Positions 16,044 to 24,496 of a stretch of 58,478 nt of DNA are shown in pieces. Each line of letters starts with the position of its first letter. Position 1 is the stretch's first letter. A model generated the notes under the pieces. It had not been told where the DNA came from. It made no database searches and was given only the letters and a program-made list of their open reading frames with translations. Source of the stretch: Chloroflexota bacterium (GTDB lineage Bacteria; Chloroflexota; Anaerolineae; Anaerolineales; Villigracilaceae); contig SXKT01000017.1 in assembly GCA_005778035.1 (NCBI GenBank), positions 1-58,478 on the forward strand. The letters run 5' to 3'. The position numbers and the translations under genes are program-made.

Positions 16044-17185
16044 AAACGATCAGGGATCATTTGTTTGCTAAGTTATTGCTCTCTTACGTGGCGGTGATCG
16101 CGATGGGGGCTATCGTATTGGTGGCTGCGGCCTTATTAATGACGCCGAGAGTATACCAACGCCATATGGACATAGGGGGTGCATTGATCCAAACAACCCC
16201 TGGGCAGCCCAACATCATGAGAAACATGATGACCGAGCGAAATCGCAGCGTAAGCAACTTTCGTGCCGGGTTGTTAGACGCAATAGGCTGGTCTTTGTTG
16301 GTCTCTGGTGTTGCGGCTTTTGGAATTAGTATTTTCTTTAGCCGGCAAATTTTACGGCCTTTGGATAAATTAAACGAAATAACCCGACAAATTGCTAATG
16401 GAGATTATGGCCACCGTTTGCAAGTTGAAGGGGGCGACGAGTTCGCGCGTCTTGCTGCCAATGTGAACGCAATGAGTGATAAGTTACAAAACGTGGAAGA
16501 GACTCGTATACGTATGATCGGTGATATTAGCCATGAATTACGCACACCTCTGACAATTTTAGGTGGTTATGTTGAGGGAATGGCTGACGGAGTGGTTGCG
16601 CCCAGCCGAGACAATTTGGACCTGATGGGCAGAGAAACTGCCCGTTTAACTCGATTGGTGGGTGAATTGCAAGAACTCAGCCGAGTTGAAAGTGGTGATT
16701 CAACTTTCCACAAAAGCCCGATAGGTTTGGTATCTTTGGTAATGGAGGTATGCCGCCAATTGCAACCACTGTTTGTTGACAAACAAGTAGTGCTCGATGC
16801 TCAGCCATTAGCAACCCAATCGGAATTGGTAGTATCGGCTAATACAGACAAGTTGACCCAGATTTTTACTAATCTATTGGCAAATGCATTGCAGTATTCG
16901 CCAGCAGGAAGCAGAGTGTTGTTGCGAGTAATTGAGCAGGATAAGATGGCGATCGTAGATATTATCGACCAGGGTGTTGGTTTACAGCAGGACGATGTGT
17001 CAAAAGTATTTGAGCGCTTTTACCGGGTTGATCGCTCTCGAGCGAGGAATGGGAGCGGAAGTGGAATTGGTCTTTCAATTGCCCGGGCCTTGGCGCGTCA
17101 ACACGGTGGCGAGATCAGCGCAAGTAGCGCTGGGTTAGGAAAGGGAAGCACCTTCCGGGTTTCTTTGCCGATTGGTAGCGAATAA
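16040..17185 (+). CDS. membrane sensor histidine kinase (HAMP, HisKA, HATPase)
   Basis: 381 residues. Two transmembrane helices (~15-34 and ~80-100) flank a short extracellular loop of only ~45 residues. A HAMP domain (~100-152), the phospho-acceptor block ISHELRTPLTILGGYVEG (H165), and an ATPase domain with N, G1 and G2 boxes (NLLANALQYSP, DQGVGL, GSGIGLSIARAL) follow. The tiny sensor loop suggests sensing within the membrane or through a partner. The start is the ATG at 16040, four nt inside the response-regulator gene; the longer track ORF adds an out-of-frame read of that gene. The transcript end is not obvious, as the next hairpin lies beyond the riboswitch array. Confidence 0.92.
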   Translation: MKTIRDHLFAKLLLSYVAVIAMGAIVLVAAALLMTPRVYQRHMDIGGALIQTTPGQPNIMRNMMTERNRSVSNFRAGLLDAIGWSLLVSGVAAFGISIFFSRQILRPLDKLNEITRQIANGDYGHRLQVEGGDEFARLAANVNAMSDKLQNVEETRIRMIGDISHELRTPLTILGGYVEGMADGVVAPSRDNLDLMGRETARLTRLVGELQELSRVESGDSTFHKSPIGLVSLVMEVCRQLQPLFVDKQVVLDAQPLATQSELVVSANTDKLTQIFTNLLANALQYSPAGSRVLLRVIEQDKMAIVDIIDQGVGLQQDDVSKVFERFYRVDRSRARNGSGSGIGLSIARALARQHGGEISASSAGLGKGSTFRVSLPIGSE

Positions 17186-17219
17186 AACTTGCAATCCACT
17201 TAAAAGTCCGCCAGGTATA

Positions 17220-17248
17220 TTGAAACCCAACGTACGCAATGATATAAA
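17220..17248 (+). promoter_or_regulatory. promoter of the GEMM aptamer array RNA
   Basis: TTGAAA (17220-17225), 17-nt spacer, TATAAA (17243-17248): each hexamer is 5 of 6 to consensus with ideal spacing. Transcription would begin near 17255, just before the first aptamer. The array therefore has its own promoter in addition to any read-through from the kinase gene. Confidence 0.6.
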
Positions 17249-17258
17249 GAAAATGCAC

Positions 17259-17352
17259 TACGATAAAGAGTCAAACCAATGAAAATTGGCGACGCAAAAC
17301 CAAGGACCTAAAATGTTGGCACCAACATAATGGTAGCCGGGTTACCGATAAT
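17259..17352 (+). promoter_or_regulatory. c-di-GMP-I (GEMM) riboswitch aptamer, copy 1
   Basis: It lines up well with the Vibrio Vc2 aptamer: TCAAACC, then P2 CCAAT-GAAA-ATTGG with a GAAA tetraloop, GCGACGCAAAACC, the CCTAA tetraloop-receptor strand, P3 ATGTT/AACAT, and the 3' block GGTAGCCGGGTTACCGA. The G that contacts one ligand guanine in Vc2 (G20) appears retained, favouring c-di-GMP over cGAMP. No ORF lies downstream on this strand. Confidence 0.75.
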
Positions 17353-17357
17353 GGCGC

Positions 17358-17419
17358 TTCAGGTGAAAATCTGAAATGCAGGGAGTTGATCCTAAAACCG
17401 ATTGCATGCCTGGTTATGG
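17358..17419 (+). ncRNA. divergent GEMM-like module, middle element
   Basis: Hairpin TTCAGGT-GAAA-ATCTGAA with a GAAA tetraloop, then a stem closed by CCTAAAACC...GGTTATGG, the classic 11-nt GNRA-receptor sequence. The GACGCAAAG ligand core is replaced by ATGCAGGGAG. It has the docking scaffold of a GEMM aptamer without its binding core. It could be a degraded copy or a variant with another ligand. Confidence 0.4.
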
Positions 17420-17424
17420 AAAAA

Positions 17425-17520
17425 TTTCCACCGAAACGTAAAACCACTGCGAAGTGGCGACGCAAAGTTATGGATCTTTTCCCAGCTTCGTTCTGGAAAA
17501 GACCGCCAAACTACCGAATA
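17425..17520 (+). promoter_or_regulatory. c-di-GMP-I (GEMM) riboswitch-like aptamer, copy 3
   Basis: GTAAAACC, P2 CCACT-GCGA-AGTGG with a GNRA loop, the core GCGACGCAAAG, P3 TCTTTTCC.AG/CTGGAAAAGA, and a 3' block ending ACTACCGA. The core is as well kept as in copy 1, but the tetraloop receptor is less typical. It is immediately followed by a strong terminator, the usual expression platform. Confidence 0.6.
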
Positions 17521-17530
17521 GTGTGATTTT

Positions 17531-17577
17531 CCAGCCGACGGACCTCGATTGAGGGGTATTCCGCCGGCTGGTTTTTT
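17531..17577 (+). terminator. intrinsic terminator closing the riboswitch array
   Basis: Stem CCAGCCGACGGA/TCCGCCGGCTGG (one mismatch) followed by TTTTTT on the plus strand. It starts 10 nt after aptamer copy 3 and no plus-strand gene follows. Confidence 0.85.
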
Positions 17578-17587
17578 CATTCTAAAA

Positions 17588-17616
17588 ATACGGCCCCAAA
17601 TAATTTGGGGCCGTAT
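17588..17616 (-). terminator. terminator of the molybdenum hydroxylase operon
   Basis: Perfect 13-bp stem ATACGGCCCCAAA/TTTGGGGCCGTAT with a 3-nt loop, and TTTTTAGA following on the minus strand. It lies 18 nt past the stop codon of the large subunit gene. Confidence 0.88.
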
Positions 17617-17634
17617 CGGTTGATCGGTTCGGAA

Positions 17635-19839
17635 CTAAATTTTGCCGAGGTGCTTCAGAACTACTTCGGGTGTCAACGGAAATTGATTGATCCAAACTCC
17701 TGTTGCATCATGCACTGCGCTAATAACCGCTGGCGCATAGGGCAAATAAGGTAGTTCACCCAAACCACGTGCGCCAAACGGGCCGCGGTCATCGGGAACT
17801 TCTATCACCACGGAGGTGAGCTTTTTGGGAATATCGCGCACGGTGGGGATCAGGTAAGTACTCAATTTGTCGGTCAGTACGTAACCATCCTTGGTGATGA
17901 AATTCTCCATCATAACGTACCCTTGGGCCTGGACAGCTCCGCCTTCAATTTGTCCTTCTACCAAATTTGGGTTGATCGCTTTGCCAACATCGTTGGCGCT
18001 GATCATTTCCAAAACTGTCACTTCACCGGTCTCGGTATCTACTTCCACTTTACATGCCTGCGCAACGTAAGCGTATGCAAAATTGGGCTCGCACTTGCCT
18101 GTCTCTTTGTCAAAGGGTGTGGTTGGCGGGGCAAAATATGTGTACTCGGCAGTGGCGGGGCGGTCTTCCTTATCCCATGCCTGGCGAGCAAGCTCGGCAG
18201 CACCTTTGATGGCGTTGCCAGACATAAAAGTAAGCCGGCTTGCGGACGCAGAACCAGCGTTACCCATGCCCTGGGTATCCATGACAATCATTTCGACGTT
18301 TTTGAATGGAACACCGCTTATTTCGGCTACCATTTGCGCCAAAATTGTGTGATTTCCCTGGCCAACCTCTGCAGAGGCAATCCAAACGCGAGCTTTTTCC
18401 GGGTTGCCGTTTCCGCTGATCTCTACTTTTGCCCAGCAGTTATCTTTATACCCAAAACTAAAACCAACATTTTTAAAACCACAGGCCATTCCATATCCTG
18501 TCTTCACGGGGTTGTTGTGCGCGTGGGTGGCAGAAGGTTTTCGAGAATAGACACCATCAACCCGCTGCCAATCTGCCCGATTCACAGCTTCTTCTATCAC
18601 TCTGTCGATGGAGATTGGGCCGACTGGTGGTGATTGCACATTGAGGGTTTGGCCTGGCTTTAGTGTATTTCGTAACCGAAAATCCACCTCATCCAAACCC
18701 AATTTTTCGGCCAATTTGCTCATTTGCATTTCAGCCATAAAGGCTGCTTGTGGAGCGCCGAAACCGCGGAAGGCTGCGCCTGGAACATTGTTGGTATACA
18801 CGCCGATCACATCTGAGTAGAAATGGGGGATGTAATAAGGCCCGCTTTGCGTTATGGTTGCATTTCCCAAAACCTTGTTGCTTGTGTACATATAAGCGCC
18901 GCCATCGGCGATGATGGTGGTTTTGGCTGCAAGCACTTTGCCATCTTTATTGGCACCCCATTTGGCTTTGATCACCATTTGATGTCTTTTTCCGTGCCCG
19001 AACATTGATTCAGGTCGGGTCCATACGATTTTGACGGGTCGGTTTAGCTTGGTGGCAGCCAACGCCAAAACGATCTGAACGCTCATGTCTTCACGCCCAC
19101 CGAATGCTCCACCAATGACGGGGTAAATGACGCGCACTTTTTCGAGCGGCAGGTCTAAGCTATGGGCTATCTGTTTTTGGTCGGTGTGTGTCCATTGGCC
19201 AGCGGCTTTTACTGTCACAATACCGTCATCCATGTAAGCCAAGCCGGCTTCTGGTTGAAGGTAAACATGCTCTTGCACCGGAACATGGTATGTATCTTCC
19301 ACGATCACATCACACTGGTTAAATCCTTCATCTACATTTCCCTTGCGGATCTTATCCCATACGCAGATGTTGGTATTGGCGATGTGTGGGTGAAGCAGGG
19401 TAGCACCGTCCTTCATGGCTTCCTCTGGGTCGGTCACCACGGGCAGATCTTGGTACTCAACCCGGATCAGCGAGCGGGCATGTTCAGCGATCTTTTCGGT
19501 TTCAGCTACAACCAAGGCAACTTGATCGCCAACGAATCGGACGATGTCGCCGCCTTCCTTGGTGCTGCCCGGCCCACACAATACTGGCTGGTCGTTCCAC
19601 TGCAATCCATATTCATTCAAGGGTACATCTTTTGCGGTAAAAATTGCCACGACACCGGCTACATCTTCGGCTCTGGAAGTATCAATCGAGAGCACTCGAG
19701 CGTGTGGCCTGCCGGCAAAAAGGATCTTCATATGCAACATGCCTGGCATCACCAGGTCACCAGAATAAAGCGCGCTGCCGGTAACTTTTTCGCGCCCATC
19801 GATACGTTTTACGGAACTTCCAACTATTTCACTTGCCAT
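17635..19839 (-). CDS. xanthine dehydrogenase/CO-dehydrogenase-type molybdenum hydroxylase, large subunit
   Basis: The molybdopterin-binding catalytic subunit that hydroxylates purine, aldehyde or related substrates. 734 residues. The N-terminal a/b hammerhead (VTGSALYSGDLVMPGMLHMKIL) leads into Mo-cofactor contact blocks: VIGGAFGGRED, AAFRGFGAPQ, and near the end GARGLGELPYLPYAPA, whose Glu is the expected catalytic base. The CO-dehydrogenase signature (AYRCSFR loop with an active Cys) is absent; PGAAFRGFGAPQ fits the xanthine dehydrogenase-like side. Last gene of a four-gene operon, followed by a strong terminator. The true substrate cannot be read from sequence; no xdhC-type sulfurylase or purine gene is nearby. 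Confidence 0.9.
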   Translation of the reverse strand: MASEIVGSSVKRIDGREKVTGSALYSGDLVMPGMLHMKILFAGRPHARVLSIDTSRAEDVAGVVAIFTAKDVPLNEYGLQWNDQPVLCGPGSTKEGGDIVRFVGDQVALVVAETEKIAEHARSLIRVEYQDLPVVTDPEEAMKDGATLLHPHIANTNICVWDKIRKGNVDEGFNQCDVIVEDTYHVPVQEHVYLQPEAGLAYMDDGIVTVKAAGQWTHTDQKQIAHSLDLPLEKVRVIYPVIGGAFGGREDMSVQIVLALAATKLNRPVKIVWTRPESMFGHGKRHQMVIKAKWGANKDGKVLAAKTTIIADGGAYMYTSNKVLGNATITQSGPYYIPHFYSDVIGVYTNNVPGAAFRGFGAPQAAFMAEMQMSKLAEKLGLDEVDFRLRNTLKPGQTLNVQSPPVGPISIDRVIEEAVNRADWQRVDGVYSRKPSATHAHNNPVKTGYGMACGFKNVGFSFGYKDNCWAKVEISGNGNPEKARVWIASAEVGQGNHTILAQMVAEISGVPFKNVEMIVMDTQGMGNAGSASASRLTFMSGNAIKGAAELARQAWDKEDRPATAEYTYFAPPTTPFDKETGKCEPNFAYAYVAQACKVEVDTETGEVTVLEMISANDVGKAINPNLVEGQIEGGAVQAQGYVMMENFITKDGYVLTDKLSTYLIPTVRDIPKKLTSVVIEVPDDRGPFGARGLGELPYLPYAPAVISAVHDATGVWINQFPLTPEVVLKHLGKI

Positions 19840-19858
19840 CAGGAAACCTCTTTGAAGG

Positions 19859-20260
19859 TTATTTATTTTTGGTTACGGTAAAGGGCACATCTACCTTGCT
19901 GTACATCGATGGCCCAAAGGCTTTATACAAGTAAGCATTGAGCATGGAGAACAACCCTGCGAACAGGATCCACCCGAGCATGAAGAAGATCAGAATCACG
20001 CGCAAGTATTGGATGGTGGAAAGGAATTCAAACAAACTACCAACCACATTGAGGTGGTAAAACGGCTGGGGAAAGCGAACAGGTGCAGCCATTTCAATCA
20101 CTATTTGCCAATTGTTCTGAATGCCGATATCCAACATCACCAACGCTGCCGAAAACGCTATCACAGGGACCAGCGCGTTGATCAAAAAGGAGATCAACGA
20201 TAAGGAACGCACGCTTGTTTCTTCCCGTTTCTTTTGCATTTCAGTTGGATTCTCTGCCAT
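19859..20260 (-). CDS. small membrane protein within the hydroxylase operon
   Basis: 133 residues with two clear hydrophobic helices (LISFLINALVPVIAFSAALVML and LRVILIFFMLGWILFAGLFSMLNAY) and a charged N-terminus. The start is MAENPTEM at 20260, with GAGGTG upstream; the track's longer form overlaps the upstream gene. It sits between the FAD/2Fe-2S and molybdenum subunit genes, 16 and 19 nt from each, so it is cotranscribed. A membrane anchor or electron-transfer link for an otherwise soluble enzyme is a reasonable inference. No known family recognised; hydroxylases of this class usually lack such a partner. Confidence 0.72.
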   Translation of the reverse strand: MAENPTEMQKKREETSVRSLSLISFLINALVPVIAFSAALVMLDIGIQNNWQIVIEMAAPVRFPQPFYHLNVVGSLFEFLSTIQYLRVILIFFMLGWILFAGLFSMLNAYLYKAFGPSMYSKVDVPFTVTKNK

Positions 20261-20276
20261 ATCACCTCGGTTCAGA

Positions 20277-21683
20277 TCAATGTTGGTTAACCAACTCAAT
20301 TGCCTCGATGATCTTATAATAGCCAGTACAACGGCACAAATTGCCGGCGATTGCTTCCTCGATCTGGTCTTTGGTGGGTTGGTCAACTTCTTCCAATAAC
20401 TTCACCGCGCTCATAATAAATCCGGGGGTGCAGTAACCGCATTGTACAGCGCCTTTTTCCACAAATGCTTCTTGCACCGGATGCATGGTCTCGCCAACGG
20501 CAAGCCCTTCAATGGTTGTAATAACAGCGTTGTGGGCACGCGGGGCGGGTACTAGGCAACTCATTACGGCTTTTCCGTCCAAAAAGACGGTACAAGCGCC
20601 ACATTCACCTTCAGCACAGCCTTCCTTGGTGCCAATTAATTCGGCATCTTCACGCAACATTCGCAAAAGGCTTTTGTCATTCGCCCCATTGATGAGGAAA
20701 TTCTTGCCATTAATGGTGGTACTGATTGGTTCAGAAGAATTGTGAGTAGAGCGGGTGGAAACTACCGGGCTTGAATTGGGTTTTCCGACCAAGGTAACCG
20801 GTTTTTGGGGCATCATTTCTCCACCCAAATCATCTCTCAGTACGCGCAGTACTCGTTTGCTATGCACAAAAACCATCTCGCGCCGGTAATCAGCACTGCC
20901 ACGCAGGTCACTAATAGGCTTAGCGGCATCGCGCACCAGGCTGGCCGTTTTCTCAATCACCTCATCAGAAAGGGTTTTCCCGATCAGATATTGTTCGGCG
21001 GCAGGGGCATGGATGATGGTTGGGGCGACAGAGCCCAGTGTTATGGATGACGAACGGACGATATCGCCATCTATTCCCAATATCATGGTAATGTTGACCA
21101 CAGAGATCGCCTGGGTTTTGCGCAGGGCGACTTTGGCAAACGCGCCACGTTGGTTTGGTTTTAGGCCAGCAAAGCTGATCTCAACCAACATTTCATCCGC
21201 TTGCATCACTGTTTTACGAACGCCGGTGTAAAAATCAGCCAGCTTTACTTGTCGTTCACCACCAACAGAGACCAGCCGCACGGTCGCGTCGAGAGCCATG
21301 AGCGGGCTGATAGTGTCGTTGGCGGGAGAAGCGGTGATGACATTTCCAGCAAGAGTTGCCCGGTTGCGGATCTGAGGAGCGCCGACTTCCCAACAGGCAC
21401 GTGCCAATGGCAAGGCCAGTTGGTGCATTTGCGGTGAAGCAGCCACCTGATTATGGGTGACCATTGCTCCTATCCGTACAGTCCCATCGGGGTCTATGTT
21501 TATCTCATCCAAACCTGCGATACGGGTAACATCGATGAGGGTTTCGAGATCTTTTCGGCCCCCATTTTCCATTTCCAACATTAGGTCGGTGCCCCCGGCA
21601 ACAATGCGGGCTTTTGGCCCTTTGGCGGCAAGGACCTCAACGGCTTGTTCAACCGTTGAAGCGGTTACGTACTCTTTCCACAT
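20277..21683 (-). CDS. molybdenum hydroxylase FAD subunit fused to 2Fe-2S subunit
   Basis: 468 residues joining two normally separate chains. Residues 1-285 are the FAD-binding subunit (IVAGGTDLMLEM, APQIRNRATLAGNVITASPANDT, then the C-terminal CO_deh_flav part). After a Ser/Thr-rich linker (VGKPNSSPVVSTRSTHNSS) residues ~325-468 are the ferredoxin-like small subunit, with EGCAEGECGACTV and SCLVPA for one cluster and QCGYCTPGF plus LCRCTGYY for the second. It passes electrons from the Mo site through two 2Fe-2S clusters to FAD. In animal-type xanthine dehydrogenase the order is Fe-S first, so this FAD-first fusion is a different arrangement. RBS region overlaps the previous gene's end by spacing of only 25 nt. 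Confidence 0.88.
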   Translation of the reverse strand: MWKEYVTASTVEQAVEVLAAKGPKARIVAGGTDLMLEMENGGRKDLETLIDVTRIAGLDEINIDPDGTVRIGAMVTHNQVAASPQMHQLALPLARACWEVGAPQIRNRATLAGNVITASPANDTISPLMALDATVRLVSVGGERQVKLADFYTGVRKTVMQADEMLVEISFAGLKPNQRGAFAKVALRKTQAISVVNITMILGIDGDIVRSSSITLGSVAPTIIHAPAAEQYLIGKTLSDEVIEKTASLVRDAAKPISDLRGSADYRREMVFVHSKRVLRVLRDDLGGEMMPQKPVTLVGKPNSSPVVSTRSTHNSSEPISTTINGKNFLINGANDKSLLRMLREDAELIGTKEGCAEGECGACTVFLDGKAVMSCLVPAPRAHNAVITTIEGLAVGETMHPVQEAFVEKGAVQCGYCTPGFIMSAVKLLEEVDQPTKDQIEEAIAGNLCRCTGYYKIIEAIELVNQH

Positions 21684-21708
21684 GCGTATATTCCTCTTGG
21701 TCTAAAGG

Positions 21709-22239
21709 TTAGGCAGCGGCCTCTGGTTTTGCTAAAAGGTCGTTCCGTTTATCAAAGGTTTCATTCAGTTCACGGGCAAGCATGGTCAAGTTTCGAATAA
21801 ATGCTGGCAAGCCCTCACTGTTGGTAAGGTTGTTGGACAGGGTGTCCATTTCGGTACTCAGGTGTTCCCCTATTTGCACAAACGCCAAGTCAAAGTGGTA
21901 CATGGTTTCAATGTCTTGTGCGTCTACTTTTACACTATCAAAAAAACCACTATACCCATATGTGGCGTTTCGGATGCGATCGGTGAATCGACGGATCTGG
22001 ATCGCGGCTTTTTCGGTATCATCCAGATACTCAATTCCCCCGTTGGAAATGAGATCCGTTTGGATAGCCGAAAGTTTTTTGTACAAACTTTCATATTGGG
22101 AGGCGATCGCCTCGCGGGCCAATTTATCAGCAGAGCGACGGCTTGCGCGCTCCATATAGCCACTAAAACCGGGAATCTTGCCGATCAGCTTGCTGACAGG
22201 GTCTTGGTCGTTCATGATCTGGGTCAAAATATCGGACAT
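21709..22239 (-). CDS. uncharacterised helical protein, first gene of hydroxylase operon
   Basis: 176 residues, almost entirely helix-forming, with no signal peptide or membrane segment. The front reads like an amphipathic helix (PVSKLIGKIPGFSGYMERASRRSADKLARE), followed by long heptad-like stretches around YESLYKKLSAIQTDLI and IGEHLSTEMDTLSNNL. RBS AGGAGG stands 4 nt before the ATG, the best in this operon. It precedes the FAD/Fe-S gene by 25 nt. I recognise no family; it may be a scaffold or chaperone for the operon's products, but nothing in the sequence proves that. Confidence 0.68.
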   Translation of the reverse strand: MSDILTQIMNDQDPVSKLIGKIPGFSGYMERASRRSADKLAREAIASQYESLYKKLSAIQTDLISNGGIEYLDDTEKAAIQIRRFTDRIRNATYGYSGFFDSVKVDAQDIETMYHFDLAFVQIGEHLSTEMDTLSNNLTNSEGLPAFIRNLTMLARELNETFDKRNDLLAKPEAAA

Positions 22240-22281
22240 AACGCCTCCTGTGAAAATTTGTCTAACAACATTGGCAAGTAA

Positions 22282-23310
<1,029 letters not shown>

Positions 23311-23328
23311 CGGTTTATCTGTTATCCA

Positions 23329-23364
23329 AAAAAACTCCCCTCCATAGGTTGAGGGGAGTTTTTT
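23329..23364. terminator. bidirectional terminator after aldolase
   Basis: Perfect 14-bp stem AAAAAACTCCCCTC/GAGGGGAGTTTTTT with an 8-nt loop. The A and T tracts let it work on both strands between convergent genes. Confidence 0.9.
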
Positions 23365-23392
23365 CTGGGAGTCTGGCAGGAAATAACGCGCC

Positions 23393-23878
23393 TTATAGTT
23401 TGTACCCTATCATACGTAAAAATCCTTTGCGCCAATTCTTACCATCCTCATCCTCAACTCCAAAAGGAGAAAAGCCATCAATCACACCCATTATGCCACG
23501 GCCTTGTTCGGTTTGTGCCAAAACGACCTGGGTAGGGTTGGCGGTGGCACAAAATACTCGGGCAACCTCGGGGACGTTTTTGATGGCGTTAAGTACATTG
23601 ATCGGGTAATAGCCATCTCCGAGGAAGAGGATAAAGCTGTGGCCGGCGCCAATGGCTAACGCGTTTTTTTCAGCAAGGGCAATGAGTTCGGGGTCAGTAC
23701 CGCTGGTGCGAACCAGGCACTTGCCGCTGGCTTCGCAAAAGGCCAAACCGAATTTGATGCCCGGAACGGCAGAAACCATTACCTCGTGGATATCCTCAAC
23801 GGTTTTTATGAAATGCGATTGTCCGAGGATGAAATTGGTATCTTCTGGTTTTTCGATCTTGTACAAGCTCAGTTCCAT
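23393..23878 (-). CDS. adenosine-specific kinase (PF04008 type)
   Basis: 161 residues. The block ILGQSHFIKTVEDIHE, then VPGIKFGLAFCEASGKCLVR and ALAIGAGHSFILFLGDGYYPINVLNAIKNVPEV, is the signature of the small adenosine-specific kinase family best known from thermophilic archaea. The function rests on that family name, which comes from archaeal members, and no substrate contacts can be checked here. It is the last gene of the long minus-strand run and lies 2 nt from rsmD, hence probably cotranscribed. Confidence 0.85.
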   Translation of the reverse strand: MELSLYKIEKPEDTNFILGQSHFIKTVEDIHEVMVSAVPGIKFGLAFCEASGKCLVRTSGTDPELIALAEKNALAIGAGHSFILFLGDGYYPINVLNAIKNVPEVARVFCATANPTQVVLAQTEQGRGIMGVIDGFSPFGVEDEDGKNWRKGFLRMIGYKL

Positions 23879-23880
23879 GA

Positions 23881-24459
23881 TCAGGCTCCTTGTTGCTTGG
23901 GGGTGGTTTCTTTTTTGTTGTAAAACACCAGCAATGTACTGCCGTATTTTCTTTCTTCCACTTTTTCAAAATTCTTAAGTTCCAATTCGGCGTACTCCAC
24001 AGGGTGGATCTGTACGATCAGCTCACCGTCATCACTGAGCCAACGGGGATGGGCATCCACCAACTCCACCCCTTTGATCCACATTTGTTTGTATTGCGGT
24101 GGAGCAATGTAAATGTAATCGAACTGATAAGTGGGTTCAGCTGCCAAAAGCGAAAAGGCATCTCCGCGCAAAACTTGAGCCTGGCCAGCGCAACCCAGAG
24201 TGGCCAAGTTTTCCTTGATGGTTTCCACGGGAAGGCGGTTTAGGTCGCAAAAACGAACAAACTTGGCACCTCTGCTTATTGCCTCAATACCGATGGCGCC
24301 TGTTCCACCAAAGACATCCCACCAACTGGAATCGACCACGTTGTTGGCAAGAATATTAAACAAGGCTTCTTTGACGCGATCCGTCACAGGGCGGGTAGTA
24401 TCACCGGGAACAGACTTTAGCAGGCGGCCTCGGAATTTGCCTGCGATCACGCGCAACAT
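23881..24459 (-). CDS. rsmD: RsmD-like 16S rRNA guanine-N2 methyltransferase
   Basis: 192 residues. The start MLRVIAGKFRGRLL and TRPVTDRVKEALFNIL are RsmD hallmarks, followed by the SAM site FGGTGAIGIEAISRG. RsmD methylates G966 of 16S rRNA on the assembling small subunit. Motif IV reads IAPPQY where most family members have DPPF/Y, so the catalytic loop is altered; the rest of the fold looks complete. The start is set at 24459, since the track's 26 extra codons lack family similarity. It sits in the operon between a GNAT gene and the adenosine-kinase-like gene. Confidence 0.82.
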   Translation of the reverse strand: MLRVIAGKFRGRLLKSVPGDTTRPVTDRVKEALFNILANNVVDSSWWDVFGGTGAIGIEAISRGAKFVRFCDLNRLPVETIKENLATLGCAGQAQVLRGDAFSLLAAEPTYQFDYIYIAPPQYKQMWIKGVELVDAHPRWLSDDGELIVQIHPVEYAELELKNFEKVEERKYGSTLLVFYNKKETTPKQQGA

Positions 24460-24496
24460 AAGGTTGTAAGTGCTAAAGGCGATTTGGATTGCTTGG

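Noticed and set aside
17271-17580. Minus-strand ORFs 17271-17465 and 17392-17580
   Set aside because: They lie antisense to the aptamer array and terminator, have no RBS and no family features.
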